Shown in pieces: positions 1 through 11,305 of a stretch of DNA of 64,000 nt. The first letter of the stretch is position 1; each line of letters opens with the position of its first letter. Source of the stretch: Clavaria fumosa. Taxonomy: Eukaryota; Basidiomycota; Agaricomycetes; Agaricales; Clavariaceae. Location of the stretch: positions 1,116,001 to 1,180,000 of the forward strand of contig OX637806.1 in NCBI GenBank assembly GCA_951802425.1. The letters are read 5' to 3'. Position numbers and translations under genes: made by a program. The notes beneath the pieces are model-generated. The model was not told the origin of the DNA and made no database searches. It saw only the letters and a list, made by a program, of their open reading frames with translations.

Positions 1-221
1 CGTCGGCTTTGGCAGAGGACTCGGCGGGGATGACAGACTTCGGCTCACCAGGTCAGCACATACTTCCTGTACAGCAGCAGTACTTCATGCCGTTCGACGC
101 ATCAGAACTCGAGACATGGGGTGATAGCGGTGTACCCGACCCCAACTTTGTATTGACAGAGGAGGATTTAGAGTGTTTGGGCCTATTTTTTAAGCGCCAG
201 GCGCAATACGGCTGGGAATAG
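1..221 (+). CDS. C-terminal fragment of an unidentified protein
   Basis: An open frame enters from the left edge of the window and stops at 219-221. The visible tail of about 70 residues is rich in Gln, Asp, Glu and Pro and ends in Tyr-Gly-Trp-Glu. I recognise no domain in it. Acidic, low-complexity tails of this kind are common in fungal transcription factors, but that is only a guess. There is no start codon or splice site that would make this a complete gene, so it is annotated as the end of a gene lying mostly outside the window. Confidence 0.5.
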   Translation, partial: SALAEDSAGMTDFGSPGQHILPVQQQYFMPFDASELETWGDSGVPDPNFVLTEEDLECLGLFFKRQAQYGWE

Positions 222-433
222 GATGCATGAAACAAAGCGAATACAGGCAGTTGAGATATTCACGCCGCTGTGTAATGTAATTCTTATTATGTCGGCTTCA
301 AAGGTTGCAAATATTTTGAGTCGTGCTTGTGATTCGTGAGCGCGTTCTTCCGAAATAATTTAAATGATCGGATGCCATTCTATTATGACTACGAAACAGG
401 CAATAGTTCTGACCAACAAACCGCTTGGGAAAT

Positions 434-1630
434 TTATAGAGCGCTTGCACCTACGGACAGATGAATCAATACAAGAATGGGGCATAACTGGAGAAAAGAA
501 CGCGCCGGTGATGATGTCAACTAGTTCGTTGGTGATGGCGGCCTGTCGGCCACGGTTGTATTTCATCTGGAGCGAGGATATCATGTCAGAGGCATTCTTA
601 GACGCATTGTCCATTGCATTTCGACTATAGCAAGGAGTTGAAGAAATTCAGAGTTTGTCTGCTATAGGCCATTCAAATGAACGTACCGAGAGCTCTGTTC
701 GCAAGCGTGGCCTTCTACTAGCGCAGCGTAAATCGCATTAGCCAGAGAAAACTCAGCAAAGTCTTTAGTAACATCGTCTTCCATTTCGTACGCCTTGAAG
801 CCGGCTGTAGCAAGAGAGTTGAGTCGCCACACTCGGCAGTGGGAATAGCTTTTTGACACGGGTATAAGGAAACTGAAACTCACGTGCTTCCTTAAGGGCG
901 TCGTGATTGAGCACGCGCATGGAGGCATGCTCATACGAGATGGCAGAGACAAATTTGTTGTACACGATGACAACGTTGTCGTATTGGACGCCACTGCGGA
1001 CAATGAGGTCCGCGACGCCGGCCGCGTCGGCGAAGGTGGGGATGTCGCGGCCGATCTGGTTGAACGTGAGCGAGAGGTTGCGCGGGACCGCGCGTGAGAG
1101 CTGCGACTTGGATTTGTCGCCGACGACCATGACGGGCGCGTCAGGTGCCTCGGCAAGCGCACGCCGCGTCGCTTTGCTAACGGACGAGTGGATCCCGCCA
1201 CAAAGGCCCTTGTCGGAGGAGATGACTAAGAAGAGGGTGCGTTTCCCTTGGCCTTCCTCGTCCAAATTCTTGAATATCTCTGAGACAAGGTAGGTTTACA
1301 CACGGACGTCGAGATGCGGCGTCATATCGCGTCTGACTGACCAGAGTTGGCAAGACCATATTGCTTCCCGCTTTGCATAGCCCGCTGGGCCTTGGCTAGT
1401 TTTGTTGAAGCAATCATCTTCATGGACTATTCATCGGATATGTGAGCTTTCTACGTCAAGACATTACCAAAGTTGGTATTAATTACCTTTGTGATTTTTT
1501 CAATGTTTTTGACGGACTTGAGTCGCATCTCAATTTCTCGGAGTGTGGCCATGTTCCTTGCAGCGGACGGGCCTGCACCCAGCCTTTGAGGCTGGGCAGC
1601 AGAACGAGCAAGCACACTCCGAGCAAGCAT
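434..1630 (-). CDS. ATP3: Mitochondrial F1 ATP synthase gamma subunit
   Basis: This is the central rotor shaft of the F1Fo ATP synthase in the mitochondrial matrix. The model begins at the ATG at 1628-1630, with an Arg/Ala-rich presequence ([17 protein letters not shown]) followed by the family hallmark [21 protein letters not shown]. The next exons encode [16 protein letters not shown], then [17 protein letters not shown], and finally MQYNRG-type sequence leading to [14 protein letters not shown]. Reading frame is kept across about five short introns (for example the donor after ITK at 1486 and the join [11 protein letters not shown] near 615-690). The last intron ends just before the stop, giving a predicted C-terminus ITGAAL. 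Length and motif order match the family. It is divergent from the eIF2-beta gene. Identity is certain; the last splice is inferred. Confidence 0.93.
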
Positions 1631-1773
1631 TATGGGCGGAAACAGACAACGACGATCACACTGTTGGCGGGGATGACCGGGTGAGGGTGACCGTGAGATA
1701 TTATCTCCTTTTGTGGCCAACGATCACCTTAGTCACGACTTTGTAACGGCAACTTTTTGTCTTGGGCCAAAAG
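1631..1773. promoter_or_regulatory. Divergent promoter, ATP3 / eIF2-beta
   Basis: The 143 bp between the start codons of the two oppositely oriented genes must hold both promoters. I see no clear TATA box, which is usual for fungal housekeeping genes. Confidence 0.5.
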
Positions 1774-3028
1774 ATGTCCACTGAAGAACCACTATTCGAC
1801 CCTTCGCTTAAAAAGCGAAAGAAAAAGACTGTTGCGTTTTCTGAGGATCCACTCGGGGCGGAGGCGGACCCCACGCAGCCGGGGCCGGCGACGATCGACG
1901 ACCGCGCGACCAATGGCGAACCAGTCGACCTAGGGCCCGCTACGGTGCATGAGCAGATGAAGCGGAGCGACAATGGCCAGGAGACAAAGCCTGATGAGGA
2001 TTTTAAGGCTATGTTTGGTGATTTGAAGAAAAAGAAGAAGAAGGAGATTCCGTTGGATCTTGTGAGTCCTTGTGAGATCAAGTCGTATTAATTGATGACA
2101 ATGTCGCGTGGGATTTCCAGGGGGACGAAGGATCCGGGACGTCTACGCCTTCTGCGGCTCCAGCGCCAGCAGCAACTGAGGATCTTGATTTCTCTGACCT
2201 GAAGAAGAAGAAGAAGTCTTCCAAGAAAAAGGCGGCGTTTGATCTGGAGGCGTTCGAGAAGGAGCTACAGGAGACGAAGGCCAAGGACGCGGGCGAGGAT
2301 AAGAATGAAGGAGAACATGAGGCGGAAGTCGATGAGGCTGAGCTGGGCGACGATCCCTTCGCTCGCCCGGACTCTGGGCCGACGCGACCAGATGCTGGCA
2401 ATGAACCTTGGCTAAAGAGCGATCGCGACTACACTTACCAAGAGGTGCGCTCCCATTTCGACATTACAAATGCTGGAATCCAAGCCTTTTCCTTTGTAGC
2501 TCCTCAACCGATTCTATGCTTCTCTTCACGCGTCGAATCCCGCTTTACTGAACGCGTCTGGCAAGCGTTATACTATACCACCTCCCTCAATCTACCGAGA
2601 GGGCAACAAGAAGACAGTGTTTGCGAACGTGACAGACATTTGCAAGCGTATGCATCGACAGCCTGAGCACGTCATTCAATTTGTCCTCGCTGAATTAGGC
2701 ACAACCGGATCGGAGGACGCCGAGTCGAGACTAATCATCAAAGGTCGATTTCAACAAAAGCAGATGGAGAATGTCCTGAGGCGCTACATTGGTGAACTTG
2801 CGTTCATTTCTCCTAACATGACTTCAAGGACAAGTTCCGCTGATATCTAATTTGTTCACAGTGGAATACGTGACGTGCAAGACATGCAGATCGCCAGATA
2901 CGTTGCTCACGAAAGAGAACCGTATATTTTTCATGTCGTGCGAGTCGTGCGGTTCACGGCGCTCAGTTAGTGCTATAAAAAGTGGATTCCAGGGGCAGGT
3001 TGGGAGGAGAAGAAATCAAGCTACGTGA
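1774..3028 (+). CDS. SUI3: Translation initiation factor eIF2 beta subunit
   Basis: This is the beta subunit of eIF2, which delivers Met-tRNAi to the 40S ribosome and binds eIF5/eIF2B through its Lys-rich boxes. The start is the ATG at 1774. The N-terminus carries poly-Lys blocks (LKKRKKKT, then LKKKKKKE before the first intron, and [14 protein letters not shown] in exon 2), the expected K-boxes. The C-terminal half has the eIF2B/eIF5 fold ([20 protein letters not shown]) and a C2-C2 zinc ribbon, CKTC...CESC, ending SGFQGQVG at the stop 3026-3028. Three introns are inferred: 2061-2119 region, after DYTYQE (about 2443-2500), and after RRYI (about 2800-2860). Everything expected of the family is present. 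Confidence 0.95.
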
Positions 3029-3196
3029 GAAGTACTGTACATTGCTGCCTCTACATCTGCGTCGACGTTGCGTTGGATTTCGTAATTTTGCAATGGTGAA
3101 CTTTGCATCCATCAATGTCACGTGCACCAAGGAGCCATCTCGGTTCCAAACCACGCTTTGCTCGTTCGTCTCGTCAACTCACGCTCCTTTCAAAAC

Positions 3197-5780
3197 ATGA
3201 TACCTTCAGAGCAAGACTTAGAACGCTCAGAAGAGTTTAAAAGTGGCGAGAATTTCCATGACCATGAGCGTCAACAACTTCTACCCTCTTCCACGATAGA
3301 AATTGACTTCACACAAACTTCTCCGTCGAATTCAACGTTCTCGTGGTTGTCGCAACGTTTCACTATTTTATCCTTAATTGCCGCGTTCTTTCTTGGTGCT
3401 ACAGTTGGTATCTTGGCGGATCATGTCCTCACCCGATCTGACTGCTTGCCTGGCCATTCTACGCCCTTGCAAGTAAACGCCGCCAATTCAATCGCTGGAT
3501 CTACAGAACGACATAATTATCCTCCTCCGTCTCCTACCAATTATTATCCTTCCCTTTTCCCATCCGATATCGGCTACGCAGGTAGCACCTCCACCGGCGC
3601 TGAGCCTGCTCTCGTCGCTACTGCTCCTGCATACCCTACACACCTGGCCGGCCAAGAACTCGTCGTTCCTCAAACCCTTCCACCCGATGGCAGCATTCTG
3701 GAAGACAAGGGCGAAGATTTTGACTTGCTCAAACAATGGGGAAACCTGTCTCCGTGGTACAGTGTGAAACGCAATGCTTTTGGCATTGATTCCAGCCCGG
3801 ATCCACCTGAGTCTTGTCGCATCACCGGTTTGCACCTTTTACACCGACACGGTGCAAGGTACCCTACTGCTTCTGGTGCGTAACTTGTGCGCATGTACGC
3901 GATGTCCATAGCTCGAATCTGTGATTCGCAGAGGCATATGGCAATCCTGCCAAATTTGCAAGGAGGCTTGGTGAAGCGGCTCCTCATTGGGAAGCCACTG
4001 GGGATCTCAAGTTCTTGAACAACTGGTGAGTTCCACGGTTCTCATACGGAGTGCCTTTTGCTCCAATCATGAGTTACAGGACATATAAATTGGGAGAAGA
4101 AAGTAGGCACTCGGCTTCATGTGCATTCTCTCCGCATATATTAATTTTCACCGCAGTTCTCACCTCTTTTGGTCGTCAGCAGCTCTGTCCGTGTTTGCTT
4201 CTCTTGGCTTCTCTCTTCTCTCTGATCTAGACAATTGCAGTTGACTTGGGCGTTTCGATGCGTATGAAGTACGGTTTTCTTCTCGAGGTCTGCAATCCTT
4301 TCTCTTCTACAGGCAGCATCTTAAATTCGCGTGACAGGACTTCACACAGTCCAACATTCTGCCAGTTTTCCGAACCGAGTCTCAGTGCGCCCCTGACCGT
4401 GTTTGCGTCCGCCCGCAAATCTCACCCTTTCACAGAGACCGAATGTTGGCCTCGGCGCAAAATTTTGCCTTGGGATTCTTTGGATATCCTTTCGAGGGCA
4501 AATACCAGCAGAGTGTTATAATAGAAGCATCAGGAGTACAACCTTTCCTCTTTTCGTATCCTTCCTGCAATTTATGACTGATCGATCTTAGTTCAACAAC
4601 ACACTCGCTCCTTACACAACGTCAGTCTTTCCATTCTTCCGCTCATCCCAGTTCCTGACCGTCTCTTGCTCATCAGCTGCCCCAATTCGGGCGATGCTTC
4701 GAAAGCAGACCGTGGGCAACCACGCCTTGTGGATTGGTCTAGTAAATATCTCCAGCATGCGCATTCTCGCTTGGCGCCCCAAATCACCGGGTTCAATATG
4801 ACTATTGAAGATCTTTATGCACTGCAACAAATGTGTGCCTATGAGGTGAATTGCCGCTCCTTCGCCAGAAGTTTCTCCTATTGATCTCGGTAGACCGTCG
4901 CCCTTGGATCTTCGAAGTTTTGTGGTCTCTTCACAGAGGAGGAATGGGAAGGATTTGCCTACTCGTGTGCCGCTTTCCTTTTTTTCCATTACTCTTTCTA
5001 ATTTGCCTTTACAGATACGACCTTTACTTCTGGTAATTAAATGTCGGACAGCGTAAACAGAAAGTCATTGATACCCCATGTTGATTACAGGTACAGCTCC
5101 GCATTTGGCTCGCCTCTCTCGAAAGCGCTCGGCATCGGCTACGTGCAGGAGCTCGTGGCGCGTTTGACGCACACGCCCATCCAGACACACAGCTCGTCGA
5201 CCAATGCGACACTGGACGACAACCCAATCACTTTCCCGCTCGACCACAGGCTGTATGTTGATGCGACACACGATGTTGTCGTTCTCAACGGTGATTATTC
5301 TTTTTCATTCTCGGGCTCAAGGACAATGATTAAACGTGTTTATTCATATGTTAGTATTGACGGCGCTTAGCCTCAACAACTTTGCTGCTTCTGGGCCTTT
5401 GCCGGCGGACCATATACCTCCAAATCGATCTTTCAGGACATCTGAACTCGCGCCGTTCGGGACGAATGTCCAGTTCCAATGTACGTAACCATCTTACCTT
5501 CTCAACCAGGAGTTCACACCTTGGCTCTCGCGAAAACTCAGTGTTGGAATGCACGTCTGTCCCTGGACCACAGATCCGCATCATCGTGAACGACGGGGTG
5601 TCCCCGTTGACTGGTGTGAAGGGATGTCCGACACAACGTGATGGGATGTGCCCTGTAGATGTGTTTGTGGCTGCGCAAAAGGAGACCATCGCCCAGACCA
5701 ATTGGGATCACGACTGCCTTGGGAATTTCGAGGTGCCGGATGGCTACCAGACCACCACAGGCGAGACGCCCAAGTCGTGA
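3197..5780 (+). CDS. Membrane-anchored histidine acid phosphatase (phytase-like)
   Basis: A branch-2 histidine phosphatase hydrolysing phosphomonoesters. The catalytic RHGARYP motif is read at about 3844-3864, just before the first intron, and the proton-donor His-Asp lies in VDATHDVV (about 5256-5280). Other family landmarks are FRTESQDRM with a spliced join near 4384-4437, FALGFFGYPFEG, and the Cys-rich end FEVPDG. About ten short introns are needed. The ATG at 3197 is followed by about 55 polar residues and then a hydrophobic segment (FTILSLIAAFFLGATVGILA). A linker rich in Pro, Ser and Tyr leads to the catalytic domain. This layout predicts a type II membrane protein facing the vacuole or outside, whereas most fungal phytases have a cleaved signal peptide. 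Substrate is not predictable. Confidence 0.85.
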
Positions 5781-6649
5781 GGTGTGATGCCACTTCTCCG
5801 CTTCTTTTATGCATGTTATTCTTGATGATGCATTGTTCTGAACCGTTTACTGTCTACAATTTATCATGTTATGGATGCACATTTCTTGAGACGTGAAGTT
5901 GCCTAATTCCACCGCAGCGCCACAGAGTGAAGAGTATGTGATGAAAGAAACGGGTTAGATGGGAAAGGAGATTACGGAGGAAGAAAGGAAATTGCCACTC
6001 ACCAACGGGACGCCGCACAATGACAGGTGTTCAAGTTTAGGCGGAAAAACTCGCGAGGCCAGATCTCCCACCCGTCTCCAACTCCTCATTACCGATGGAG
6101 ACCATCCAGACGTCGAGAGTAGGTTGGCTCCAACCCCTATCACCGCAATGAGGTTTGCAGCCTCCGAAAGCAGTGCTAGATGCAACTACACGGTACACTG
6201 AGCCTCTGACGTCCGTGCTGCACGACGGTCCACCGGCTAGCAAATGCCACCACTCTCGCTTCGTGCACGCCGGTGGCGCACTATCATGGTCGCTCTGCCA
6301 ATCATGGCGGGAACATCTTGTACGTCCTCTGAATTCCAGGTACTCTTGCGGAATAGAGACTTGAAAGCCTCCTTGATTAGTTGTCTTGTACAAACGGATC
6401 GTGCTCGGAGAGCCGCAGCGGAGTCTTCCTCGTCCGCAGCGCTTAACGAGCGATAAGCCTGAGGTTTAGAGACGATGAATGCAAAGATACCAGCGATTGA
6501 AGTCTCGAATGAAGGCCGAGGTCTACATAGATAGCACTGTCTACAGAGCAGGATGGGCGTCGCGTCCGTTTCTACGTGGAATGACCGAGATGTAAAGTTA
6601 ATTCTGCTGTCACGCAAGGCCTTCACTATCCCTAGTCTTCGACCCTTGG
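5781..6649. other. Intergenic, no gene recognised
   Basis: These 869 bp lie between two convergent genes. Short open frames occur on both strands but none shows a domain, a start context or spliceable continuation that I trust. Most probably 3' untranslated sequence of the flanking genes. Confidence 0.5.
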
Positions 6650-7150
6650 TCAGTGCTGTTGTTCTGTATCCACACGGCGGACCACACGCGCTCCGGGTAT
6701 CCGGGTTGGGTTGAATGAACGGTCGCAGTCCGCGTAGGCGGCGCCTGCCCCGAAACCCGTCAAGAGTGCTATTGGCCATGTTCGTCCTGTGAAGGTGATG
6801 CGGTATGTGAATACGAGTGGCAGGAGTTTATGCGTAAGGGAAACGGACGTCGGAAAAAGATGACGGAGGCAACCACGCCCGCACTGAACCCGATGCCACT
6901 GGGAGCGGTAAATATGAATGTTCGACTGATTTTTGCCAGGTGAGAGACGTACACTTTTACCAACAAATCCGCCACTACATTGAAGGAAGGAATGGTGATC
7001 AACGGACAAACAGAGCGGACATGGGATTAAGCCTACAACACCGGTCATACTATGACAAAATCGTTTGCTTAGTCGATAGAGCACAACATAGGTTACACTT
7101 ACCTTCCGTCCGACAAGTTCCTCGCTGGGAGTCGTGTATTCGGAGGCCAT
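6650..7150 (-). CDS. MIC10: MICOS complex subunit MIC10
   Basis: A small inner-membrane protein that bends the membrane at cristae junctions. Starting at the ATG 7148-7150 (MASEYTTPSEELVGRK), splicing gives ADLLVK, then VGIGFSAGVVASVIFFRR, then TWPIALLTGFGAGAAYADC and a tail ending at 6650. The two glycine-rich transmembrane segments (GxGxxxG in the first, GFGAG in the second), the RRR turn between them and AYADCDRSFNP are the family signature. Three introns are inferred; the donor of the first is ambiguous because the obvious GTAAGT gives the wrong phase, while a GTGTAA four bases later keeps the frame. The tail of about 20 residues after FNP is longer than in yeast. The gene is divergent from BRO1. 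Confidence 0.85.
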   Translation of the reverse strand: MASEYTTPSEELVGRKVSVTYVVLYRLSKRFCHSMTGVVGLIPCPLCLSVDHHSFLQCSGGFVGKSVRLSPGKNQSNIHIYRSQWHRVQCGRGCLRHLFPTSVSLTHKLLPLVFTYRITFTGRTWPIALLTGFGAGAAYADCDRSFNPTRIPGARVVRRVDTEQQH

Positions 7151-7314
7151 TCGTCAAGGAATGAGGAGAAGGGCGGGTGTAAATAGTGGTCAACGTTCGT
7201 GGCGTTGTTGCCTGTATTGCCAGCTTGAGGCTATGGTCACAGGTAAGGGTCACCTTTGAACAACCGCAAGTGCTGGACATCCGTTCGTCTCTCGTCGTTT
7301 AACACAACCCCACG
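7151..7314. promoter_or_regulatory. Divergent promoter, MIC10 / BRO1
   Basis: 164 bp separate the two start codons. It is pyrimidine-rich on the BRO1 side just before the ATG (TTTAACACAACCCCACG). No TATA box is evident. Confidence 0.4.
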
Positions 7315-10300
7315 ATGGTGTACCAGTCACCTATGATATCTATCCCCAAGAAGGCCACCGAAGAAGTGGACTGGGCGACTCCAATTCGCACTGTTATTGC
7401 GCAGTCGTACGGCGAGAATCCAGATAACTACGCTACAGAGTGCGCGTCTCTTCAGCGCTGTAGACAAGATGCCGTGCGAGGCGCTGGAAGCGACCTCACT
7501 GGTAAGTTATTACATCCTTTTCGTTGTTGCCTTAGCGCTCACGTCTCTTCTCTCGCGTTCGTTTGGACAGCTCGAGATCTTTTGTACAAATATTTCGGAC
7601 AACTCGAACTTCTGGAACTTCGATTTTCAGAGATCCGCGTCAACTTTCCGTGGCATGACGCATTTACGAACAAACTGATTACGCAGACGTCCATTGCGTA
7701 TGAGAAAGCGTGCATCCTCTTCCAGATTGCCGTCACCCACTCCGCCATTGCTGCTGCACAGAATCGGTCGGAGCTGGAGGGTCTCAAGCGCGCTTTCTAC
7801 TATTCCCGCACTTGCGCGGGGATGCTCACCTACGTTAACGAGAACTTCTTGCATGCACCGTCTACCGATTTGAGTCGAGAGGTCGTTAAGTACCAAATCA
7901 ACATCATCCTCGCGCAAGCTACAGAAATCTTCTTTGACAAGTGCACCGAAGAGAAAAAAGGGAATACGCTTGTAGCCAAGATCGCTGCACAGGTAGCCTT
8001 CATGTATACCTCTTTGACTGAAGAAGTGAAGGAATTCATTGGGAAAGGTATCTTCGACAGAAATTGGGTGACCCTCATTCAGGTACGACTCGCATGCCAC
8101 TCGGGCTTCTGCAGACGTTCATGCTGAGCGGTCACAATACCAGATCAAATCCAAGCACTTCCAATCCATAGCGCAATACTATCGTGCTCTAGCTGACAAT
8201 GCGGCTAGTAAATACGGAGAGGCTGTGGCACGCTATCTCCTCGCTGAGAGCTGTGCGAAGGAAGCCAGCCGTTTGTCGGCCTCTTTCGCGGCTTCCTTCA
8301 TCACAACCATGTCCCCAAACCTCCCAGCGGACGCGGGAACTTCTATCAACGAGCGCGTCAAAGCACATTTGGCCCTATGCACAGATCGTAAGACCGAAGC
8401 GCAGCTCGAGAACAGTATGATCTACAACGCCACGGTGCCCGTCGCTGACGCCCTACCCACGCTCGAAAAGATGCCCGTCGCCACGATTGTGCCCATCCAG
8501 GAGGTGTTCGGGTCGCAGGAGGTGCAGAAGGTCATAGGCCCCGACCTGTTCGTCCGACTGGTCCCTCTTAGCGTACACGAGAGCGCTAGCGTGTACTCTG
8601 AGGAGAAGGCGAAGCTTGTCCGAGGCGAGGTCGAGAAGGCTGAGGGTGCAGAGAGCGAGGTTCGCAGCACGCTGGACTCAATGGGCGTGCGGGAGGGATT
8701 GACGCGCTTCAAAGCCATGGCTGAGGGCGAAATCAACGAGGAACTACCAGTCGAAGTCAGGAGATGGAAAGAAGACATTGCCGTGATGGAGGAGCGGGAG
8801 CCAGTAGAAGCACTGGTTGTGCAGCTGAACCGCGCCAAGGAACGGGTTCGACAGGAACTCAACGCGGTCACGAAGGAGCTCGAGGCCGAGTCGCGAGAGT
8901 GCGAGGCCATGCGGCTCAAGTACGAGCATCTGTGGACGCAGGAGCCGTCGGCGGCACCGACTAAGTCCCTGCGCCAAGATCTCAAGGCGCATTATGGCGC
9001 GCTGGATGCTGCGGCACCCTCGGATCAACAGGTCGACTCGATCTGGAGGGCTGTGCAGGGCGACATTACGCTGCTTCTGTCGGATGAGATAGATGACATC
9101 TTCAGGGCAAGTACTGAACAGCCAGGGAACAATGCTGAGAGCCTTCTGGATCTGGACGTCGGGACTGACTCAGATGAGGAGCGGGAAAAGATTCGCGCTT
9201 TTGTGAATGAGACGGAGGAAAGGCTTACCCGACTCCAGAAAATCTCGAATGAAAGGAACGAAGTTCTTAAAGATCTGAAGGAGAAGGTATGTGCTTTGGA
9301 ATACCGCCATGGCCCCACGCCTCTTAAAATGTCTTGCCATTTGCGCAGATTCAAGTAGACGATGTTTCCCATTTATTGCTCCTCAATCGCCGCAACACAA
9401 CCGTAGAACCCAAGCTATTCGCAGCCGAATTAGAAAAGTTTAGACCATACCAACAACGGCTTGCTGCAACCGTTCACCATCAGCAAGTTGCCTTGCATGA
9501 ACTCGCCGCCCTATGGAAGAGCCTCAAAGATATTGCAGGAAAAGGAGCGGGGGCCAAAAAATGGGACGAGAGAGAGAAGAGGAAGAAAGACACTGTGCGC
9601 AGATTCTCTCGGGCACGGGATGGATATACCGAAGCTCGTGATGGCATAGCGTGAGTATCCCCTTTGCTTTCAGTGCATGCGCTGATAGATTCGCCTCTGC
9701 TCAGTAAAGGTTTGCAGTTTTATAACGAATTGGCCGAACTCAGTGGAACCCTGCATCGCAATGCTACATCGTGGATAGCTGAGAGAACCACTGAAAGAGA
9801 CGCACTCGCTTCCCAAGCTGAGATACAGAAACGGTTGACGGCGACGCCTGCCTCTCCGCCTCCCCTCGCCGACAGACCACCCATGCCCCGGCCGCTTCCG
9901 CATCCATCTGCGCCCTCAGTCACCTCATCTTTTGCGTCGATGTCTCTTGGGAGCAGTCAGACGACGTCACCGTTTCTGTCACATCCCCCTCACCGGCCCT
10001 CCCAGCCCCTTAGCTACGGCGCGTCATACCAGTCTTCTGGTGCTCCTTCGTCGCATTTCTCCTCCGTGCTACCGCCGCCGCCGCCACCGCCACCAGCACC
10101 AGCACCAGCACCGCCGCCGCAACCACCTTCTCGACAGCCCAGCTACCCTCCTCCGGCCTCAGATCCATATGCCTCGTTGAGCCTGTTCGACCCATCTTCG
10201 CAGTTCTCGAGCGCTTCTTCAGCCGCCTCGCCGCCACCTCCGCCACCTCCACCTTCGCAGCCGTCATGGCAGCAGCCCGCCTACCCCTACCAACCGACAC

Positions 10301-10500
10301 GGTCGCTGCCCCCTCCGCCTCCGCCGCCGGGCCCGTACGGCGGCGGCTCTGCTCCGATTCCTGCCCAGTACAACTACATGTCCAGTGGCGCGCAGCAGCC
10401 ACAACAGCAACGGGCGTTTCAGCAACAACAGTATCATGGCGGGTTTCCACCTCCTCCCTCGCAACCGCCGTATGGTCAACGTTATCCTCCGTACGGCTAA
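7315..10500 (+). CDS. BRO1: BRO1/ALIX-family ESCRT adaptor (Bro1 or PalA/Rim20)
   Basis: A cytoplasmic adaptor that binds ESCRT-III Snf7 through its Bro1 domain and sorts cargo to multivesicular bodies. The start MVYQSPMISIPKK leads into a Bro1 domain with WDxP-like IRTVIAQSYG, FYYSRTCAGML and CTEEKKGN regions, spanning exons up to about 8290. A V-shaped coiled-coil domain follows (about 8400-9650), with long Glu/Arg/Leu heptads. The end is an extreme Pro-rich tail (about 9850-10500) of poly-Pro runs, Gln and Tyr, as in Bro1 and ALIX. Introns sit at about 7502-7570, 8082-8143, 9287-9349 and 9652-9705. Bro1 and Rim20/PalA are hard to separate by eye; the long poly-Pro tail favours Bro1, with Doa4-type partners. 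Confidence 0.85.
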
Positions 10501-10747
10501 GGACCAGAAACAATTATATCACCGTTACATGCGTGAAATGCGTCGATCTATCTTTTTTGGTCTCTGTGCGGTTTCGTATGTACGATTCGGAAAGTGTCTG
10601 GCAGCAAGATAATCATAATAATATCTGTACGACGATGAGAACCAGACAACGTTTACTTCGATGGATGTCTGGCGCAGTTCATCCAAAGTTTGGATCTCAT
10701 TGCCAGGCCGCAAGACAAGAACAGACACCAAAAGACAACAAGACACC

Positions 10748-11267
10748 TCATGGTTCGTTCGATGAAGACCGTTTGATCTTATCCTTCACCCACGTCGTGG
10801 ACCAGTAGGACACGTTGCGCACGGCAGATGCGAGGCCGCTGACTTCTTGGTTCCACCGGCCCTTCCAATACATGGCCGAGGGGGCGTGCGCGATCCTGGC
10901 CGCGGCCGGCGCGGGCGCGTTGCTCGTCGTCACGGCAGATGGCGTGGCCGACAGCTGGGTGCACAAAGCGAGGAAGCTGCGCCGTGTTCGACGAATGTCT
11001 CGGGTGAGCGGCCGACAGAGAGCCAGAGGGGGGAGACAACGAACTCGTTTTGGTGCCGCTGTGTGCTGAGGAAAGAAAGCAGGTAATGTCGTCTGCGGGA
11101 ATCAGGCGAGCGACGACACGCACGAGAATTGAATCAGGTTGGAGAGGCCAGAGTAGATCTAAGATCCCTCACACTGTCAGCGATAGCAAGCAACGCACGA
11201 ACAAATGGAGCAGACTGACTCCTCCAGCGACGAGCGCGCCAGAGAGCGTACCAAGGACAAAGGACAT
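10748..11267 (-). CDS. MIC12: MICOS complex subunit MIC12 (AIM5-like)
   Basis: A small cristae-junction protein. The ATG at 11265-11267 opens an N-terminal membrane segment, SFVLGTLSGALVAGGVSLL, which is the typical start of basidiomycete MIC12. After one intron (donor GTGCGT following HLF) the second exon ends with SAMYWKGRWNQEVSGL and a short Lys-rich helix, stopping at 10748. The RWN motif in the last 40 residues is the other hallmark of the family. The acceptor of the intron is uncertain, so the Arg-rich middle part is provisional. It faces the BRO1 gene tail to tail, and its start lies 38 bp from a decayed Nudix gene on the other strand. Confidence 0.62.
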
Positions 11268-11305
11268 GATGGTGGTCGCGTCCCCGAAACAGCGTGTTGC
11301 TTATT

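Noticed and set aside
10010..10513. Long minus-strand open frame opposite the Pro-rich tail of BRO1.
   Set aside because: Shadow of the GC-rich poly-Pro coding sequence; Arg/Ala-rich nonsense on the other strand.
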